Assembly (NCBI RefSeq): GCF_003577475.1
Contig: NZ_QPEP01000001.1
Span: 237,830-301,829 of the forward strand
DNA length: 64,000 nt
Direction of reading: 5' to 3'
DNA from: Salinibius halmophilus
GTDB taxonomy: Bacteria > Pseudomonadota > Gammaproteobacteria > Pseudomonadales > Natronospirillaceae
Shown: in pieces, positions 38,987 through 48,982 of the stretch
Numbering within the stretch: the stretch's first letter is position 1
Layout: the number at the start of each line of letters is the position of its first letter
Made by a program: the position numbers and the translations under genes
The notes under the pieces: model-generated
The model's database searches: none
Seen by the model: only the letters and a program-made list of their open reading frames with translations
Told to the model about the DNA's origin: nothing

Positions 38987-39547
38987 TTAAATCTCCGATG
39001 AAAACTGGAAGGTGAACGTTGAAGCGCGCGAGGCCGAGGGGTTGGCAACGTTATAGTCATCACGCGGTACGACAACGCTAATCACCGCACCATAACGGGC
39101 AAAGGTTACCGAGTTACGTGTTGTGGTATTGCGAGTAAGTACAATGCTGGCAGGAATTTCAGGGCACGCAGGTGTGGCGTTATAGTCAATTTCAATCCCT
39201 AGGTTTTTGCGCAGCGCGTCGCACCAGTGGAATAAATCCCAGTTAGCCATTTGTGACGCCGTGCAACGATTGCTCGGGTTACTGCAATCTCTACCAGGTG
39301 AGCTTACTTCCGAGTTTAAAGTGATTTGATAGCCCGGCGAGCCCGAAGCAGGATTCACAGCATTAAAGTTGGCACGCATGCGCTCGAACATGTCTTTAGC
39401 AAGAAAATTGGCACGGTTGTAATACTCTGCCTCTTTTGCCTGCTGCAGCGTGTAGGTTTGCAACGACATCAAACCGATGACCCCAACGGCAATAACCAGC
39501 AAAGCAACCAAGACTTCAATTAGGCCAAACCCAGAATGGCGACGCAT
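38987..39547 (-). CDS. PilV-family minor pilin, cassette A
   Basis: From ATG 39547 the protein is 186 aa: leader MRRHSG, then FGLIEVLVALLVIAVGVIG with Glu5, and LQQAKEAEYYNRANFLAKDMFERMR typical of PilV. GAGG is five bases before this ATG; an upstream ATG would add residues before the leader and lacks a good site. It heads cassette A and follows the terminator of cassette B by 180 bases, so its own promoter should lie between. Confidence 0.87.
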   Translation of the reverse strand: MRRHSGFGLIEVLVALLVIAVGVIGLMSLQTYTLQQAKEAEYYNRANFLAKDMFERMRANFNAVNPASGSPGYQITLNSEVSSPGRDCSNPSNRCTASQMANWDLFHWCDALRKNLGIEIDYNATPACPEIPASIVLTRNTTTRNSVTFARYGAVISVVVPRDDYNVANPSASRASTFTFQFSSEI

Positions 39548-39726
39548 GCATACCTCGAATTGCATCAATAGACTTATACATAAGTGTAGTCGACACCATC
39601 CTAAGCGTTATTTTGCCGTTTACTTACTTCCTTCTGTTCAGCACACTGCATGGGTAGATTGTGTTTTAAGCTAACGCGATGCAACATTCGGTTACTTTAA
39701 GTCACATCAAGACAATTTATTGGCAT

Positions 39727-39753
39727 AAAAAAAGCCAGCACTCTGGCTGGCTT
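39727..39753 (-). terminator. Terminator after pilE, end of cassette B
   Basis: Stem GCCAGC/GCTGGC (39734-39739 and 39746-39751, extended by two A-T pairs) with loop of six, followed on the minus strand by seven T residues. It separates the two minor-pilin cassettes into independent transcripts. Confidence 0.88.
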
Positions 39754-39771
39754 CTGCATTAATTGGGCTAA

Positions 39772-40179
39772 TTAGCCACCCCAACATTCACTAATATGGG
39801 CGGCGGTACCAACTGGGCCAAACTTATTGTGGATAAGCGTTTTGCAGTTGGTGTCTTTGTCTTGCACCGAAGTAGACTTCGCTTTAATTTCCACTTTGAA
39901 GTTAGCAGCAGCAAAGTCTGAGGCAGACGTAGCTGCTTCTGGATATTCGACGGTGTAGTGCTCAAACGTAAAACCATTAACCGCTGATGGCGATACCGTT
40001 TGATTAAGCGATGCCAAGCGCACTTGCTCATTGATTAACTTGAGCACCTCTTGCTGAGCCTCAGAGCGGTTGGCTTTAATAACATAGCTCTGATACGACG
40101 GGATGCCAATGGCAGCAATGATGGCGATAATCGCCACCACAATCATTAATTCAATTAGGGTAAAACCTTTATTTTTCAC
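39772..40179 (-). CDS. pilE: PilE-like type IV minor pilin
   Basis: The 135-aa protein has a canonical prepilin leader MKNKG before [20 protein letters not shown] with Glu5, and a small C-domain with two cysteines (TNCKTL and SECWGG) that can close a D-region loop. Position at the end of fimT-pilV-pilW-pilX and beside pilSR fits PilE of the Pseudomonas minor-pilin operon. It could also be a second structural pilin; sequence alone cannot decide. There is no equivalent in cassette A. Confidence 0.85.
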   Translation of the reverse strand: MKNKGFTLIELMIVVAIIAIIAAIGIPSYQSYVIKANRSEAQQEVLKLINEQVRLASLNQTVSPSAVNGFTFEHYTVEYPEAATSASDFAAANFKVEIKAKSTSVQDKDTNCKTLIHNKFGPVGTAAHISECWGG

Positions 40180-40190
40180 AACTCAACCCT

Positions 40191-41903
40191 TCAATTAGTA
40201 AAGTCTAACTCTCGCCAAGAATAGCGCGAACGGTTGGCTAATGCACCTGCGACATCGCCTTCAAAAATATTATTGTACGGAGTAACCTTTATGGAGTTCT
40301 TCGCTGTAAAACCATTCTCAAATGCTATGACAGACCGAAAAACAGTAGACCCACTCATGTAATTATCTCCGCCTGACGACCCCGAGACATAAAAAAGACC
40401 TACTTTTGGCATTACAAGCGACGCGCCAGGCGTTACGTCGGTATGAAGTCGCCCATTTATCCAAAGCCGGGCATCTGGGTCAATGTTCCAGTCAGATGCT
40501 GTAAATGCCGTACTACCCAAATCCACATCACCATCAATGACAACGACCTTCTTCCCTGTCATATCAGCACCAGATAAAAACTCAGCAGGCGAAAACACAG
40601 CTCCGTCATTAACCGCTGCATCGTATACTGCCGTTTTGCTAGCGCCTTTGAAGTATCTTGCAAAATATTGGTCGGTGTCCATAGCCGGTTTATCTGGGTT
40701 ATCTTGAACGCTCCAGTTGCCATTTGCACAAGTAGCCTTGAAGCACCCACCAACATTATCAAAGCTGGGCGCCCAGCCAGTATTGCTGACCCCATCAGCA
40801 ACCAGTGGCGGAATATCCGACTTAAAATGGCAATAGTCACTGCCATTCAACATTTCGTTTTCCAGACAGTTTTCACCATAGTCAATAGTGACTGCTGTAC
40901 CATCAACCCGGGCAAACTCGCCATTAATTGACATAATCGCATCAATTGATTGCGGAATTTGCCTCGTATAAACCCCCTGCACCATGGTTCTTGCGCCATC
41001 AAAAGCCGTTGTCGCTGTACCATCCCGTGCCTCCTGAGGAGCAACTTTAACCGTGGCGCGATAGGTCATCATCCAATATTGTGAAGGGGGCATATTTTCG
41101 GGTTTTAGTGCATCTGCTACGTCCGCCCCTTCAGCAAGGTTAAAACCCAGAAACTCTACCAAAGCATTCGCTTGGTACGTTTCTGTCGTAACAAGACCAC
41201 TTGTCGAAGTAGTGGTTACATTCACGTCGATTGCCATGCTATTCGACCAAGCATTTCCACCATACCAGCCACCTGGCTCCCAAGGTTTCTGAGCCGTCAA
41301 GTCACTTAACTTCCGAGCTTGCCAAGCTGATTTATCGGTTGTAGCAACTGGGGAGCCGGAGCTGTCACGAGTATAAAGCGCCACCCTTGGCGAGTCAGTT
41401 GGCACAGTTTCTGAGCCACCAATCTCACTCGGTTTTAGCCCGAGTGGAAACATGTGATAAGGGCGGACACCCGTATCAGCAGCTGTAATGCGTTGCCTCG
41501 CCTTGGTATCAAAGTAACCAACTGAACAGAAGCCGCCTACACACTGGCCTTCATAAAAACACACAGTAGACCCGGTACACAGGGCAGTTCGGTCGGCATA
41601 GCTCATTCCGTAGCGACTGAGATAGTCAGTCGGATCCATAGTGTCTTCGCCTTCGGCAAAAAATAACACTGAATCAAAGTTTGCCATACGTTGGTGAACA
41701 ATTTCTTCCGCACGAATAAGTGCGGCCTCTCCAGCTTGCTGGGCATATGTGCGTTCAATACTTGCGCCAACAGACTGCGTATCCACCTGTACAAGTCGCA
41801 TTGCCGAAACCCCTGCAATCGTCAATAACACAAGAAAGACTAAAGCGACGATAAGCACTGAGCCCTGTTGGCGTGATTGGCTTAGTTGTGTTGTTTTCAT
41901 CAT
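40191..41903 (-). CDS. Oversized PilX-family minor pilin, cassette B
   Basis: The 570-aa protein has an N-terminal PilX helix (GSVLIVALVFLVLLTIAGV), again without Glu5. It is a clear paralogue of the 552-aa cassette A protein: both contain AMRLVQ, LIRAEEIVHQRMANF, LAEGAD, PPS.YWMMTYR-like, DQYF..YF and end SRY.WREL. The early cysteine cluster (C-X4-CF-X3-QC-X3-FC type) is conserved although the surrounding sequence is not. Middle and C-terminal parts differ more. It overlaps pilW by four bases. Confidence 0.82.
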   Translation of the reverse strand: MMKTTQLSQSRQQGSVLIVALVFLVLLTIAGVSAMRLVQVDTQSVGASIERTYAQQAGEAALIRAEEIVHQRMANFDSVLFFAEGEDTMDPTDYLSRYGMSYADRTALCTGSTVCFYEGQCVGGFCSVGYFDTKARQRITAADTGVRPYHMFPLGLKPSEIGGSETVPTDSPRVALYTRDSSGSPVATTDKSAWQARKLSDLTAQKPWEPGGWYGGNAWSNSMAIDVNVTTTSTSGLVTTETYQANALVEFLGFNLAEGADVADALKPENMPPSQYWMMTYRATVKVAPQEARDGTATTAFDGARTMVQGVYTRQIPQSIDAIMSINGEFARVDGTAVTIDYGENCLENEMLNGSDYCHFKSDIPPLVADGVSNTGWAPSFDNVGGCFKATCANGNWSVQDNPDKPAMDTDQYFARYFKGASKTAVYDAAVNDGAVFSPAEFLSGADMTGKKVVVIDGDVDLGSTAFTASDWNIDPDARLWINGRLHTDVTPGASLVMPKVGLFYVSGSSGGDNYMSGSTVFRSVIAFENGFTAKNSIKVTPYNNIFEGDVAGALANRSRYSWRELDFTN

Positions 41904-42952
41904 TCGATCACCAAGTTTCGTAAGGTAATTAGGCGGCTATAACGCTTGGAAAACTTATCGGTGGTAACAAAAGTATCGCCTTCTAGTGTGAAGCTAACTC
42001 TAAGAGCTATAACTGAACTCCAGTTCGGCACATTTGTGGCACTGTCATAGCGAGCCACAGAATAAACACCGTTGGAAGTTACCCCACTATGAGAGCCATA
42101 CTCAACAGTGAAGTCAGTGACACCACCTGTGAGTACTTGATAGTCGGGTGAGCCGATTGCTGAAATTCTTATTAACTGGTCGTTCTTATCCACTGCATAG
42201 CCAAAGTACTCCAGCACCATGATGGCCCCAGCTGGCGTGATGGTGTCATCAACGGCACTGCCCGTTGCAGAACAATCGAAACTACCTGATTCTTTGTCTT
42301 CACAGTTCGACAAACCGTCTAAAGAAGCACCAGATACTGGCTGAATACCGGTATGAGTGACCGAAGTGCCACCAGCAGCCGTATCGGTCGACTGTAAGAA
42401 CTGGGCAACCTGAGTGCAATCTGGTGATGAAATCATAACGACCTCGCCATTGAGATCATCAACTGAGTCATCAAACCTCGCCGAGTACTGTCCGCCCGAC
42501 TGAGCTGTTATGGCGCCAACCTTGTCGGGGGTCCCTGCCCAAACCATAAAAAAATCAGTGTCAGGTTTTATGTTGCCTTGCACACTAGCCGCCATCTCAG
42601 TTAAGTAGGCATCAACAAGTGGGCTGCCGGCAGCCGTGTTGTAACCTTTAAGCTGTGGATTGGTGCCAAACCGATCGCCCACAAATGGCAACGGTTTCGT
42701 TCCAGCCGCAAGCAAGTTGGCGGTTAGCGGGCCGTCATAAGTACGACACCCAGGCGTGAAACCGATACGCTGTAAATCCCGTTCGATCATGTCAAAGATC
42801 ACTTGCGCATTTTGGTCTAATATTGCGATGTCTCGCGTGGCACTGTATGAACGCTGGCTTTGAATAAATAATGAAATGACGCCGGCGGTGAGTATTAAGC
42901 CAAGCACCATGGAAATCATCAGTTCAACGAGTGTTAATCCCTGCTGCTTCAT
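41900..42952 (-). CDS. PilW-family minor pilin, cassette B
   Basis: The 350-aa protein starts MKQQG, then LTLVELMISMVLGLILTAGV with Glu5, and matches the cassette A PilW at both ends (DQNAQVIFDMIERDLQRIGF; RLITLRNLVIE). The middle differs. It begins immediately after the pilV stop and overlaps pilX by four bases. Confidence 0.87.
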   Translation of the reverse strand: MKQQGLTLVELMISMVLGLILTAGVISLFIQSQRSYSATRDIAILDQNAQVIFDMIERDLQRIGFTPGCRTYDGPLTANLLAAGTKPLPFVGDRFGTNPQLKGYNTAAGSPLVDAYLTEMAASVQGNIKPDTDFFMVWAGTPDKVGAITAQSGGQYSARFDDSVDDLNGEVVMISSPDCTQVAQFLQSTDTAAGGTSVTHTGIQPVSGASLDGLSNCEDKESGSFDCSATGSAVDDTITPAGAIMVLEYFGYAVDKNDQLIRISAIGSPDYQVLTGGVTDFTVEYGSHSGVTSNGVYSVARYDSATNVPNWSSVIALRVSFTLEGDTFVTTDKFSKRYSRLITLRNLVIE

Positions 42953-43474
42953 TTAAATCTCCGAAACAAAGCTAAACGTCATGTTGTCTGTTGAGCCTGC
43001 CATATCATCGTAAATGGGCACCTCAATAGTAATATTTGCTTGGTATCGAGTGAACGGCACTGCAGCGGCTGCGGCAGCAGCATCTAAGGTTACGTCAATA
43101 CTTGCTGGTAGGCTGTTACAGGTAAAGCTTGCGCGATCGTCGGTGGTTGTTTGAAACCCCTTAGCTAGCTCAAAGCACCAGTTAAATAAGTCCCAGCTCG
43201 CCATTTCAGCTGCTGTGCAAGCATTGCCATTACAGTCGGCAGTGGTCGTTACACTGGCGTTAAGCGCAACCGTATAGCCTGTTGCGCCCTGAGTGTTGGC
43301 ACGAATTCTCTCGAACATATCCTTAGCTAGAAAGTTTGCTCGGGCAAAGTACTCCGCCTCTTTTGCCTCTTTCAGGGTGTAAGTTTGCAATGACATTAAC
43401 CCCATTACCCCAATGGCGATTACCAGTAGCGCAACCATTACTTCGATTAAGCCAAATCCTTTCATTCGTTTCAT
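42953..43474 (-). CDS. PilV-family minor pilin, cassette B
   Basis: The 173-aa protein has leader MKRMKG and FGLIEVMVALLVIAIGVMG with Glu5, then LKEAKEAEYFARANFLAKDMF, nearly the same as cassette A PilV. C-terminal domains diverge. Its stop abuts the pilW start, so expression is coupled. Confidence 0.87.
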   Translation of the reverse strand: MKRMKGFGLIEVMVALLVIAIGVMGLMSLQTYTLKEAKEAEYFARANFLAKDMFERIRANTQGATGYTVALNASVTTTADCNGNACTAAEMASWDLFNWCFELAKGFQTTTDDRASFTCNSLPASIDVTLDAAAAAAAVPFTRYQANITIEVPIYDDMAGSTDNMTFSFVSEI

Positions 43475-43496
43475 TGTTTACAACCCAAGCTTATCT

Positions 43497-44057
43497 TCAG
43501 TTAGTGGCGGCGTTGCAGTTTAAGGTGCTGCTGCTTAAGTCGATGACTTCGCCGCGCCCTAGTGGGCTAATTTTTATTTCTTTACCGCCCCGTGTATCGG
43601 CGTCATCGTCACACAGTACCAGTGATACCGCAGTGGTTTCGTTTAGCGTGCCGCGTGGCGACAAGCTAAAGAATCGCTTCGTACCTTTAATCGTCATCTT
43701 GGACAACGCAGGAATGTAGTTAATTAGCTCATCACCTGTATCGAAGCTACCTAGCGTGCCACGGTCGATAAAAAACAAGGCTCCGTTGCTGTAGTCAGTC
43801 GCTGATGCCGTGGCATAACAAGCAGAGCCAGCAGAATCATTTGGCCCAGTTTGTGCGGCACACATAGTGACATTACTACCTGTGCGCACGGCTTCTGAAC
43901 GCATGAGCATGATGGCGGCATACACTTCGTTAGATTGTTTGGTAATGCGATCGTTACGAATATATTCACTGAAGCTTGGCACGGCTATGGTTGCCAAAAT
44001 GGCTAGTACGGCCACAGTGATCATCAATTCAATTAACGTAATACCACGTTGCTTCAT
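43497..44057 (-). CDS. FimT/FimU-family minor pilin, first gene of cassette B
   Basis: The 186-aa protein has leader MKQRG and ITLIELMITVAVLAILATIA with Glu5, followed by a GspH/FimT-type C-domain (FFSLSPRGTLNETTAVSLVLC). It corresponds to FimU of Pseudomonas, which opens the fimU-pilVWXY1Y2E operon. The 134 bases upstream to fkpB hold its probable promoter; I found no sigma-54 -24/-12 element there. Confidence 0.85.
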   Translation of the reverse strand: MKQRGITLIELMITVAVLAILATIAVPSFSEYIRNDRITKQSNEVYAAIMLMRSEAVRTGSNVTMCAAQTGPNDSAGSACYATASATDYSNGALFFIDRGTLGSFDTGDELINYIPALSKMTIKGTKRFFSLSPRGTLNETTAVSLVLCDDDADTRGGKEIKISPLGRGEVIDLSSSTLNCNAATN

Positions 44058-44175
44058 GGAGCGACTCTCTTACAAGGCTAAGGTCGAGGATAAGAATATG
44101 ACAGAACTGCGCAAGGTTTGCACAGACAAACGGTGATGATAAGCGGATAAACGGTTAGGATAAAGTGAGAATTGT

Positions 44176-44192
44176 GAGGCGCTTAGCGCCTC
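44176..44192 (-). terminator. Weak hairpin after fkpB
   Basis: A 7-bp stem GAGGCGC/GCGCCTC with loop TTA directly follows the fkpB stop. No T run follows on the minus strand, so this is at best a weak terminator for the ribF-ileS-lspA-fkpB operon. Confidence 0.4.
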
Positions 44193-44611
44193 TACGCGAC
44201 ATCAACAATGTTGACGCGAAACTGAATCGTTTTACCCGCTAGCGGGTGGTTAAAGTCGACGTGGACGAAGTCGCCTTCCAACTTACTGATGGTGCCTGGA
44301 ATTTCACCTGACGGGTCTTGAAAACCAATGACCAAGCCTGGCTCCAATACTAAATCTGGGCCAAACTCATGACGCTTAAAAGTTTGCATGTTCGCAGGGT
44401 TAGACTGCCCAAAGGCTTTTTCCGGCGGCATCGAGAAAGACTGCTCATCGCCAGCTTGCAAGCCCACTAACACCTCTTCAAAACCAGGTAACAAGTTACC
44501 GTCGCCCATTTTGAACGTGGCAGGTTTGCCGTCAAAGTTTGAGTCCACCACACTGCCATCTTCGAGCGTTAGCTCAAAATGCAGGGTTACTGTGCTGTCT
44601 TGATTAATCAT
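44192..44611 (-). CDS. fkpB: FKBP-type prolyl isomerase FkpB (SlpA)
   Basis: FkpB is a cytoplasmic peptidyl-prolyl isomerase and ribosome-associated chaperone. The 139-aa protein has the SlyD-like order of FKBP half, insert-in-flap (AFGQSNPANMQTFKRHEF) and return strand VHVDFNHPLAGKTIQF. It follows lspA with one base between. In most gammaproteobacteria ispH comes next; here it does not. Confidence 0.92.
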   Translation of the reverse strand: MINQDSTVTLHFELTLEDGSVVDSNFDGKPATFKMGDGNLLPGFEEVLVGLQAGDEQSFSMPPEKAFGQSNPANMQTFKRHEFGPDLVLEPGLVIGFQDPSGEIPGTISKLEGDFVHVDFNHPLAGKTIQFRVNIVDVA

Positions 44612-44612
44612 A

Positions 44613-45131
44613 TTACTTCTCTGAATCGGTTTTGTTTTGCTTAGTACGCTTTGGCTCTAAAAACAGCGCATCCACAATAAATAAACCGGCGCCGCAAGTG
44701 ATGGCGATATCGGCGATGTTAAACGTTGGGAAGTAACGGTTTTGCCAATGAAAGCTAATAAAGTCGACGACATGATCGTACAGAATACGATCGATGGCAT
44801 TGCCCAGTGCACCACCGATAATCAATGCTAGACCAATGGCCAATATGAGCTCTGACTTGTCTTTTAGGCGGCTTAACCAAACCGCCATCACTGCCGACAC
44901 CACAAAGGCAATGGTTTTAAAGAAGTACACTTGCCAACCACCAGCGTCGCCCAAAAAGCTAAACGCAGCACCAGGGTTGTAGTGCAACGTCCAGTTTAAT
45001 ATTGGCAATACTTCCACCGGTGAGTTGTAGATAAGACTGCTGTCGGCAATGACTTTCGTCCACTGGTCCAAGCCAATAATGACCAGGCTCAAAATGAGCC
45101 AGGCACTATAGCCTGGCAAACGCTTAAGCAT
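44613..45131 (-). CDS. lspA: Lipoprotein signal peptidase LspA
   Basis: LspA removes signal peptides from prolipoproteins after lipidation. The 172-aa protein has four membrane helices and the two aspartates of its active site in [10 protein letters not shown] and [11 protein letters not shown]. It overlaps ileS by eight bases. Confidence 0.95.
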   Translation of the reverse strand: MLKRLPGYSAWLILSLVIIGLDQWTKVIADSSLIYNSPVEVLPILNWTLHYNPGAAFSFLGDAGGWQVYFFKTIAFVVSAVMAVWLSRLKDKSELILAIGLALIIGGALGNAIDRILYDHVVDFISFHWQNRYFPTFNIADIAITCGAGLFIVDALFLEPKRTKQNKTDSEK

Positions 45132-47919
45132 AATGGCGTTCCTCGCCCTCGCCCGCTACGTTCGTCACACAGCGGCCGCATAATGTTGGATGGTCAGCAT
45201 ACTGACCGACGTCTTCACGATGATGCCAGCAGCGCTCGCACTTTTCATGTGACGACTTCTCAATCATTACCTTTAGGCCTTCCAGCTCAGTTGCTTCAGC
45301 GGTTTCATCTGCTTCGCTCAACGGCTTAACCACTGCACCGCTGGTTAGTGTGATAAACCGTAGCTCTTCGCCAAGCTCATTTAGCAAAGCTGCTAGTGAA
45401 TCATCCGCATAAAGGGTGATTTCTGCTTCTAAGCCACTACCAATGATTTTGTCACGGCGCTTGCCTTCCAACACACGGTTGGCTTGCTCTTTTACTTTTA
45501 GCACTTGCTGCCAGAAGTCAGAGTTGAACTTAGCGTCATTGGCTAGCGGTGCTAGCTTGTCGTACCAAGTTTCTAGGTAGACTGAATCGCCACGCTCGCC
45601 TGGCATGTGCTGCCAGATTTCTTCGGCGGTAAAGCTTGCCATAGGCGCAATCCAACGCACTAACGCTTCGGCAACATGGAACAAAGCAGTTTGACAAGAG
45701 CGACGCGCGACCGAATCGGCTTTAGTGGTGTACTGACGATCTTTAATGATGTCTAGGTAGAAGCCACCTAAGTCGATTGAGCAGAAGTGGTGAACCTTTT
45801 GGTAAACCACGTGTAGCTGGTATTCGTCGTAGGCTTGTTTAATTTCTTCTTGCAACTCCAGTGTGCGAGCAACCATCCACTGATCCAGAGCGATCAGTTC
45901 GTTGTTGGCTAGCATGTCTTTGGCTGGGTCAAACCCTTCAAGGTTCGACAGCAAGAAGCGTGCAGTGTTACGGATACGACGATACGCATCAGCAGTTTGC
46001 TTCAAGATGCCTTTCGACAAGGTCATGTCGTTGGCGTAGTCAGTCGAAGCAACCCACAAACGCAGGATGTCGGCACCAAGGTCGTTAAATACTTCCTGAG
46101 GTGCAACACCGTTGCCCTTTGACTTCGACATTTTGAAGCCTTTTTCATCAACGGTGAAACCATGCGTTAGCACTTGTTTGTACGGCGCCACACCATTGAT
46201 TGCGATACCGGTTTTTAGTGAGCTTTGGAACCAACCACGGTGCTGGTCTGAACCTTCTAGGTATAGGTCAGCTGGGTATTGACCCAGCTCTTCGCGCGCT
46301 TGTACAACCGAGGCGTGCGTTACACCTGAGTCGAACCAAACGTCTAGCGTGTCAGTCACTTTTTTGTACTGCTCAGCTTCATCGCCGAGTAGCTCAGCTG
46401 GGTCTAGCTCCCACCAAGCTTCCATACCGTCTTTTTCAACACGCTTAGCCACTTCTTCCACTAGCTCAGGTGTGCGAGGGTGTAGCTCGTTAGTATCTAG
46501 GTGCACGAACAAGGTGATTGGCACACCCCAAGTACGCTGACGTGATACACACCAGTCTGGCGATTGACCAACCATGGCTTCAATGCGGTTTTGACCCCAA
46601 GCAGGAATCCACTGCACACCTTTAATGGCTTCCATCGACGCATCTTTTAGGCCGTTAGCGTTCATGCTGATGAACCACTGTGGCGTAGCGCGATAGATGA
46701 GTGGCGTTTTAGTACGCCAGCAATGGGCGTAGCTGTGGCGAATGGTTTCGTGCGAACCCAAACGACCTAGCGCTTCTAGGTGCTCAATGATTGGCTTGTC
46801 AGCTTTATAAACGTGGGTGCCGGCAAACTTTTCAACGCGGTCACGGTAAACGCCGCCGTCAGTTAGCGGGTCGATTGTTTCGATACCGTACTTCTGACAA
46901 ACCTGGAAATCTTCCATACCATGGTCGGGTGCTGTGTGTACAAAACCTGTACCAGCATCCGTTGTCACGTGCTCACCCAATAGGATTGGCAATTCACGAT
47001 CATAGAATGGGTGCTTAACTTTTTTGCCTTCTAGCGTTGAACCTTTAACCGTCGCCAATACTTTAGGCTCGTCTAATTCAAAGCGTTTAGCAACAGCTTC
47101 TGCAAGTGCTTCAGCAACAAAGATACGCTCGCCGTTCCCTTGTAGCAGCACGTAGTCGATGTCTGCACCAGCAGAGATCGCCAATGACGCAGGCAGCGTC
47201 CATGGCGTTGTGGTCCAGATGACTAGGTTAACCTCACCTTCACCTTCAGCGTTTGGAACAAGTTCGTCGACCTGAGCATATTTAACATCGATCGCTTGTG
47301 AGGTTTTATCGTGGTATTCAACCTCGGCTTCGGCCAAAGCAGAACCACCCACAACACTCCAATAAACTGGTTTAAAACCACGTACTAGGTGGCCATTTTT
47401 GGCAATTTTACCCAATGAACGAATGATGTTGGCTTCCACATCATAAGACATGGTGAGGTATGGGTTATCCCAATCGCCAAACACACCTAGGCGCTTGAAG
47501 TCTGCCATTTGCAACTCAACCTGCTTTTGTGCATATTCACGGCACTTTTTGCGGAACGTTGCGTGGTCAACTTTCACACCGGCTTTGCCAATTTTGGTTT
47601 CTACCTTGTTTTCAATCGGCAAACCGTGGCAGTCCCAACCCGGCACATAGGGCGCATCAAAGCCAGCCATGGTTTTTGACTTCACAATGATGTCTTTCAA
47701 AATTTTGTTGAGCGCATGGCCTAGGTGAATCTCGCCGTTGGCGTAGGGAGGGCCGTCGTGCAGAATGAACTTAGGACGACCAGCGCTAATTTCACGAATC
47801 TTTTGGTAAATGTTCTTCTCTTGCCAGTTTTTTAGCATTTCTGGTTCACGAGATGGCAAATTACCGCGCATTGGGAACGCAGTATTTGGCAGATTCAGTG
47901 TGGCTTTATAGTCGGTCAT
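45124..47919 (-). CDS. ileS: Isoleucyl-tRNA synthetase IleS
   Basis: IleS charges tRNA-Ile. The 931-aa class I enzyme has the HIGH box in [17 protein letters not shown], the editing (CP1) domain with [10 protein letters not shown], the KMSKS loop [10 protein letters not shown] and a C-terminal zinc site with CERCW and LCGRC. It overlaps ribF by four bases and lspA by eight. Confidence 0.97.
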   Translation of the reverse strand: MTDYKATLNLPNTAFPMRGNLPSREPEMLKNWQEKNIYQKIREISAGRPKFILHDGPPYANGEIHLGHALNKILKDIIVKSKTMAGFDAPYVPGWDCHGLPIENKVETKIGKAGVKVDHATFRKKCREYAQKQVELQMADFKRLGVFGDWDNPYLTMSYDVEANIIRSLGKIAKNGHLVRGFKPVYWSVVGGSALAEAEVEYHDKTSQAIDVKYAQVDELVPNAEGEGEVNLVIWTTTPWTLPASLAISAGADIDYVLLQGNGERIFVAEALAEAVAKRFELDEPKVLATVKGSTLEGKKVKHPFYDRELPILLGEHVTTDAGTGFVHTAPDHGMEDFQVCQKYGIETIDPLTDGGVYRDRVEKFAGTHVYKADKPIIEHLEALGRLGSHETIRHSYAHCWRTKTPLIYRATPQWFISMNANGLKDASMEAIKGVQWIPAWGQNRIEAMVGQSPDWCVSRQRTWGVPITLFVHLDTNELHPRTPELVEEVAKRVEKDGMEAWWELDPAELLGDEAEQYKKVTDTLDVWFDSGVTHASVVQAREELGQYPADLYLEGSDQHRGWFQSSLKTGIAINGVAPYKQVLTHGFTVDEKGFKMSKSKGNGVAPQEVFNDLGADILRLWVASTDYANDMTLSKGILKQTADAYRRIRNTARFLLSNLEGFDPAKDMLANNELIALDQWMVARTLELQEEIKQAYDEYQLHVVYQKVHHFCSIDLGGFYLDIIKDRQYTTKADSVARRSCQTALFHVAEALVRWIAPMASFTAEEIWQHMPGERGDSVYLETWYDKLAPLANDAKFNSDFWQQVLKVKEQANRVLEGKRRDKIIGSGLEAEITLYADDSLAALLNELGEELRFITLTSGAVVKPLSEADETAEATELEGLKVMIEKSSHEKCERCWHHREDVGQYADHPTLCGRCVTNVAGEGEERHYA

Positions 47920-48851
47920 GCCTCTGATTCACCTATTTGAAAGAATTGTTTGGCTGCTTGCACGTCTTGCGCGATTTGCGCTTGCAAGGCAGCAATATTT
48001 GGGAATTGTTTTATATCACGGATGTGCTGAAGAAACACACATTCGATGTGCGCGCCGTATAAGTCTTGTGAAAAATTCAACAAATGAACTTCAAGCGCAC
48101 TGCCTTCTTGCACGGTAGGCCGGTGGCCAATATTGGCAACCCCCGGCTGCACCCGGCCATCAGGCAGTTTTACTGCTACGGCAAACACACCAGCCAAAGG
48201 CGATGCATGCTTGCCATATTTTACGTTAATCGTTGGCGTGCCGATGGTACGCCCTAGCTGCTTGCCATATACCACGCGCCCGCTTAGGGCATATTGATGC
48301 CCTAATAATTGCTCACTGGTGGCCAAGTCAGACTGTGCCAGTGTTTGGCGGATGCGTGTAGAGCTCACTCGTACGTCATCTTGCTGGATCGTTGAGCTTG
48401 CCGTCACTTGGTAATCAAACTGCTCTCCGAGTGCCTTTAACACACCCAAATCACCCGAACGGTCACAGCCAAAGCGAAAATCGTCACCAATAAACAAGTG
48501 CGACACGCCAAGCCCTTGTACCAGCACCTGCTCAACAAACTGCTGTGCCGTCAGTGAGCGAAACTTTTCAGTAAAGTTAAGAACGACTAGATAGTCGATT
48601 CCAGCTTGTTTTAGCACTCGACACTTGTCACGCAGGCCAAAAATGCGCGCCGGCGCGGCATCTACATTAAAAAATTCACGCGGTTGAGGTTCAAAGCATA
48701 CCACCACAGATGGCAGCTGACTGGCCTTGGCTGATGCTACAACCCGATCTAGGATTACCCGATGACCTAAATGCACGCCATCAAAGTTGCCGATAGTCAC
48801 AACACTACCGTTTAATTTGGGTAAATTGTGTAGACCTCTGACTAACTGCAT
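47916..48851 (-). CDS. ribF: Riboflavin kinase/FMN adenylyltransferase RibF
   Basis: RibF makes FMN and FAD from riboflavin. The 311-aa protein has the nucleotidyltransferase motif [11 protein letters not shown] near its start, an ISSTxIR-like [10 protein letters not shown], and the kinase part [21 protein letters not shown] with [10 protein letters not shown]. It is the first gene of ribF-ileS-lspA-fkpB, behind the promoter at 48879-48907. Confidence 0.96.
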   Translation of the reverse strand: MQLVRGLHNLPKLNGSVVTIGNFDGVHLGHRVILDRVVASAKASQLPSVVVCFEPQPREFFNVDAAPARIFGLRDKCRVLKQAGIDYLVVLNFTEKFRSLTAQQFVEQVLVQGLGVSHLFIGDDFRFGCDRSGDLGVLKALGEQFDYQVTASSTIQQDDVRVSSTRIRQTLAQSDLATSEQLLGHQYALSGRVVYGKQLGRTIGTPTINVKYGKHASPLAGVFAVAVKLPDGRVQPGVANIGHRPTVQEGSALEVHLLNFSQDLYGAHIECVFLQHIRDIKQFPNIAALQAQIAQDVQAAKQFFQIGESEA

Positions 48852-48878
48852 GGTTGCGCCTTTGCAAAATGGAACGCG

Positions 48879-48907
48879 ATTATAGCGACTGCTGATTAAT
48901 TCAACAA
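48879..48907 (-). promoter_or_regulatory. Sigma-70 promoter for ribF-ileS-lspA-fkpB
   Basis: On the minus strand TTGTTG, 17 bases, then a perfect TATAAT (48884-48879), ending 28 bases before the ribF ATG. Confidence 0.7.
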
Positions 48908-48946
48908 ATTGGATATCAGGCTATGGTTTGTAAAACCCAACCGTAA

Positions 48947-48978
48947 GTTGCACGGCGCGTGTTTTTGCGCCGGGCAAC
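48947..48978. repeat. GC-rich palindromic repeat (family B) after murJ
   Basis: GTTGCACGGCGCG and TGCGCCGGGCAAC flank a short T-rich loop, an almost perfect hairpin four bases beyond the murJ stop. The same element occurs at 57573-57602, 63452-63478 and as a half at 63570-63585. It looks like a REP-type repeat and could stabilise or end the murJ transcript. Confidence 0.7.
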
Positions 48979-48982
48979 AGGG

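Noticed and set aside
44058-44160. Sigma-54 promoter for minor-pilin cassette B
   Set aside because: No GG-N10-GC pair at -24/-12 fits; the nearest TTGC word lacks the upstream GG.
46200-46448. Plus-strand open frame inside ileS
   Set aside because: It is a shadow of ileS; the minus-strand protein has the full synthetase motifs.
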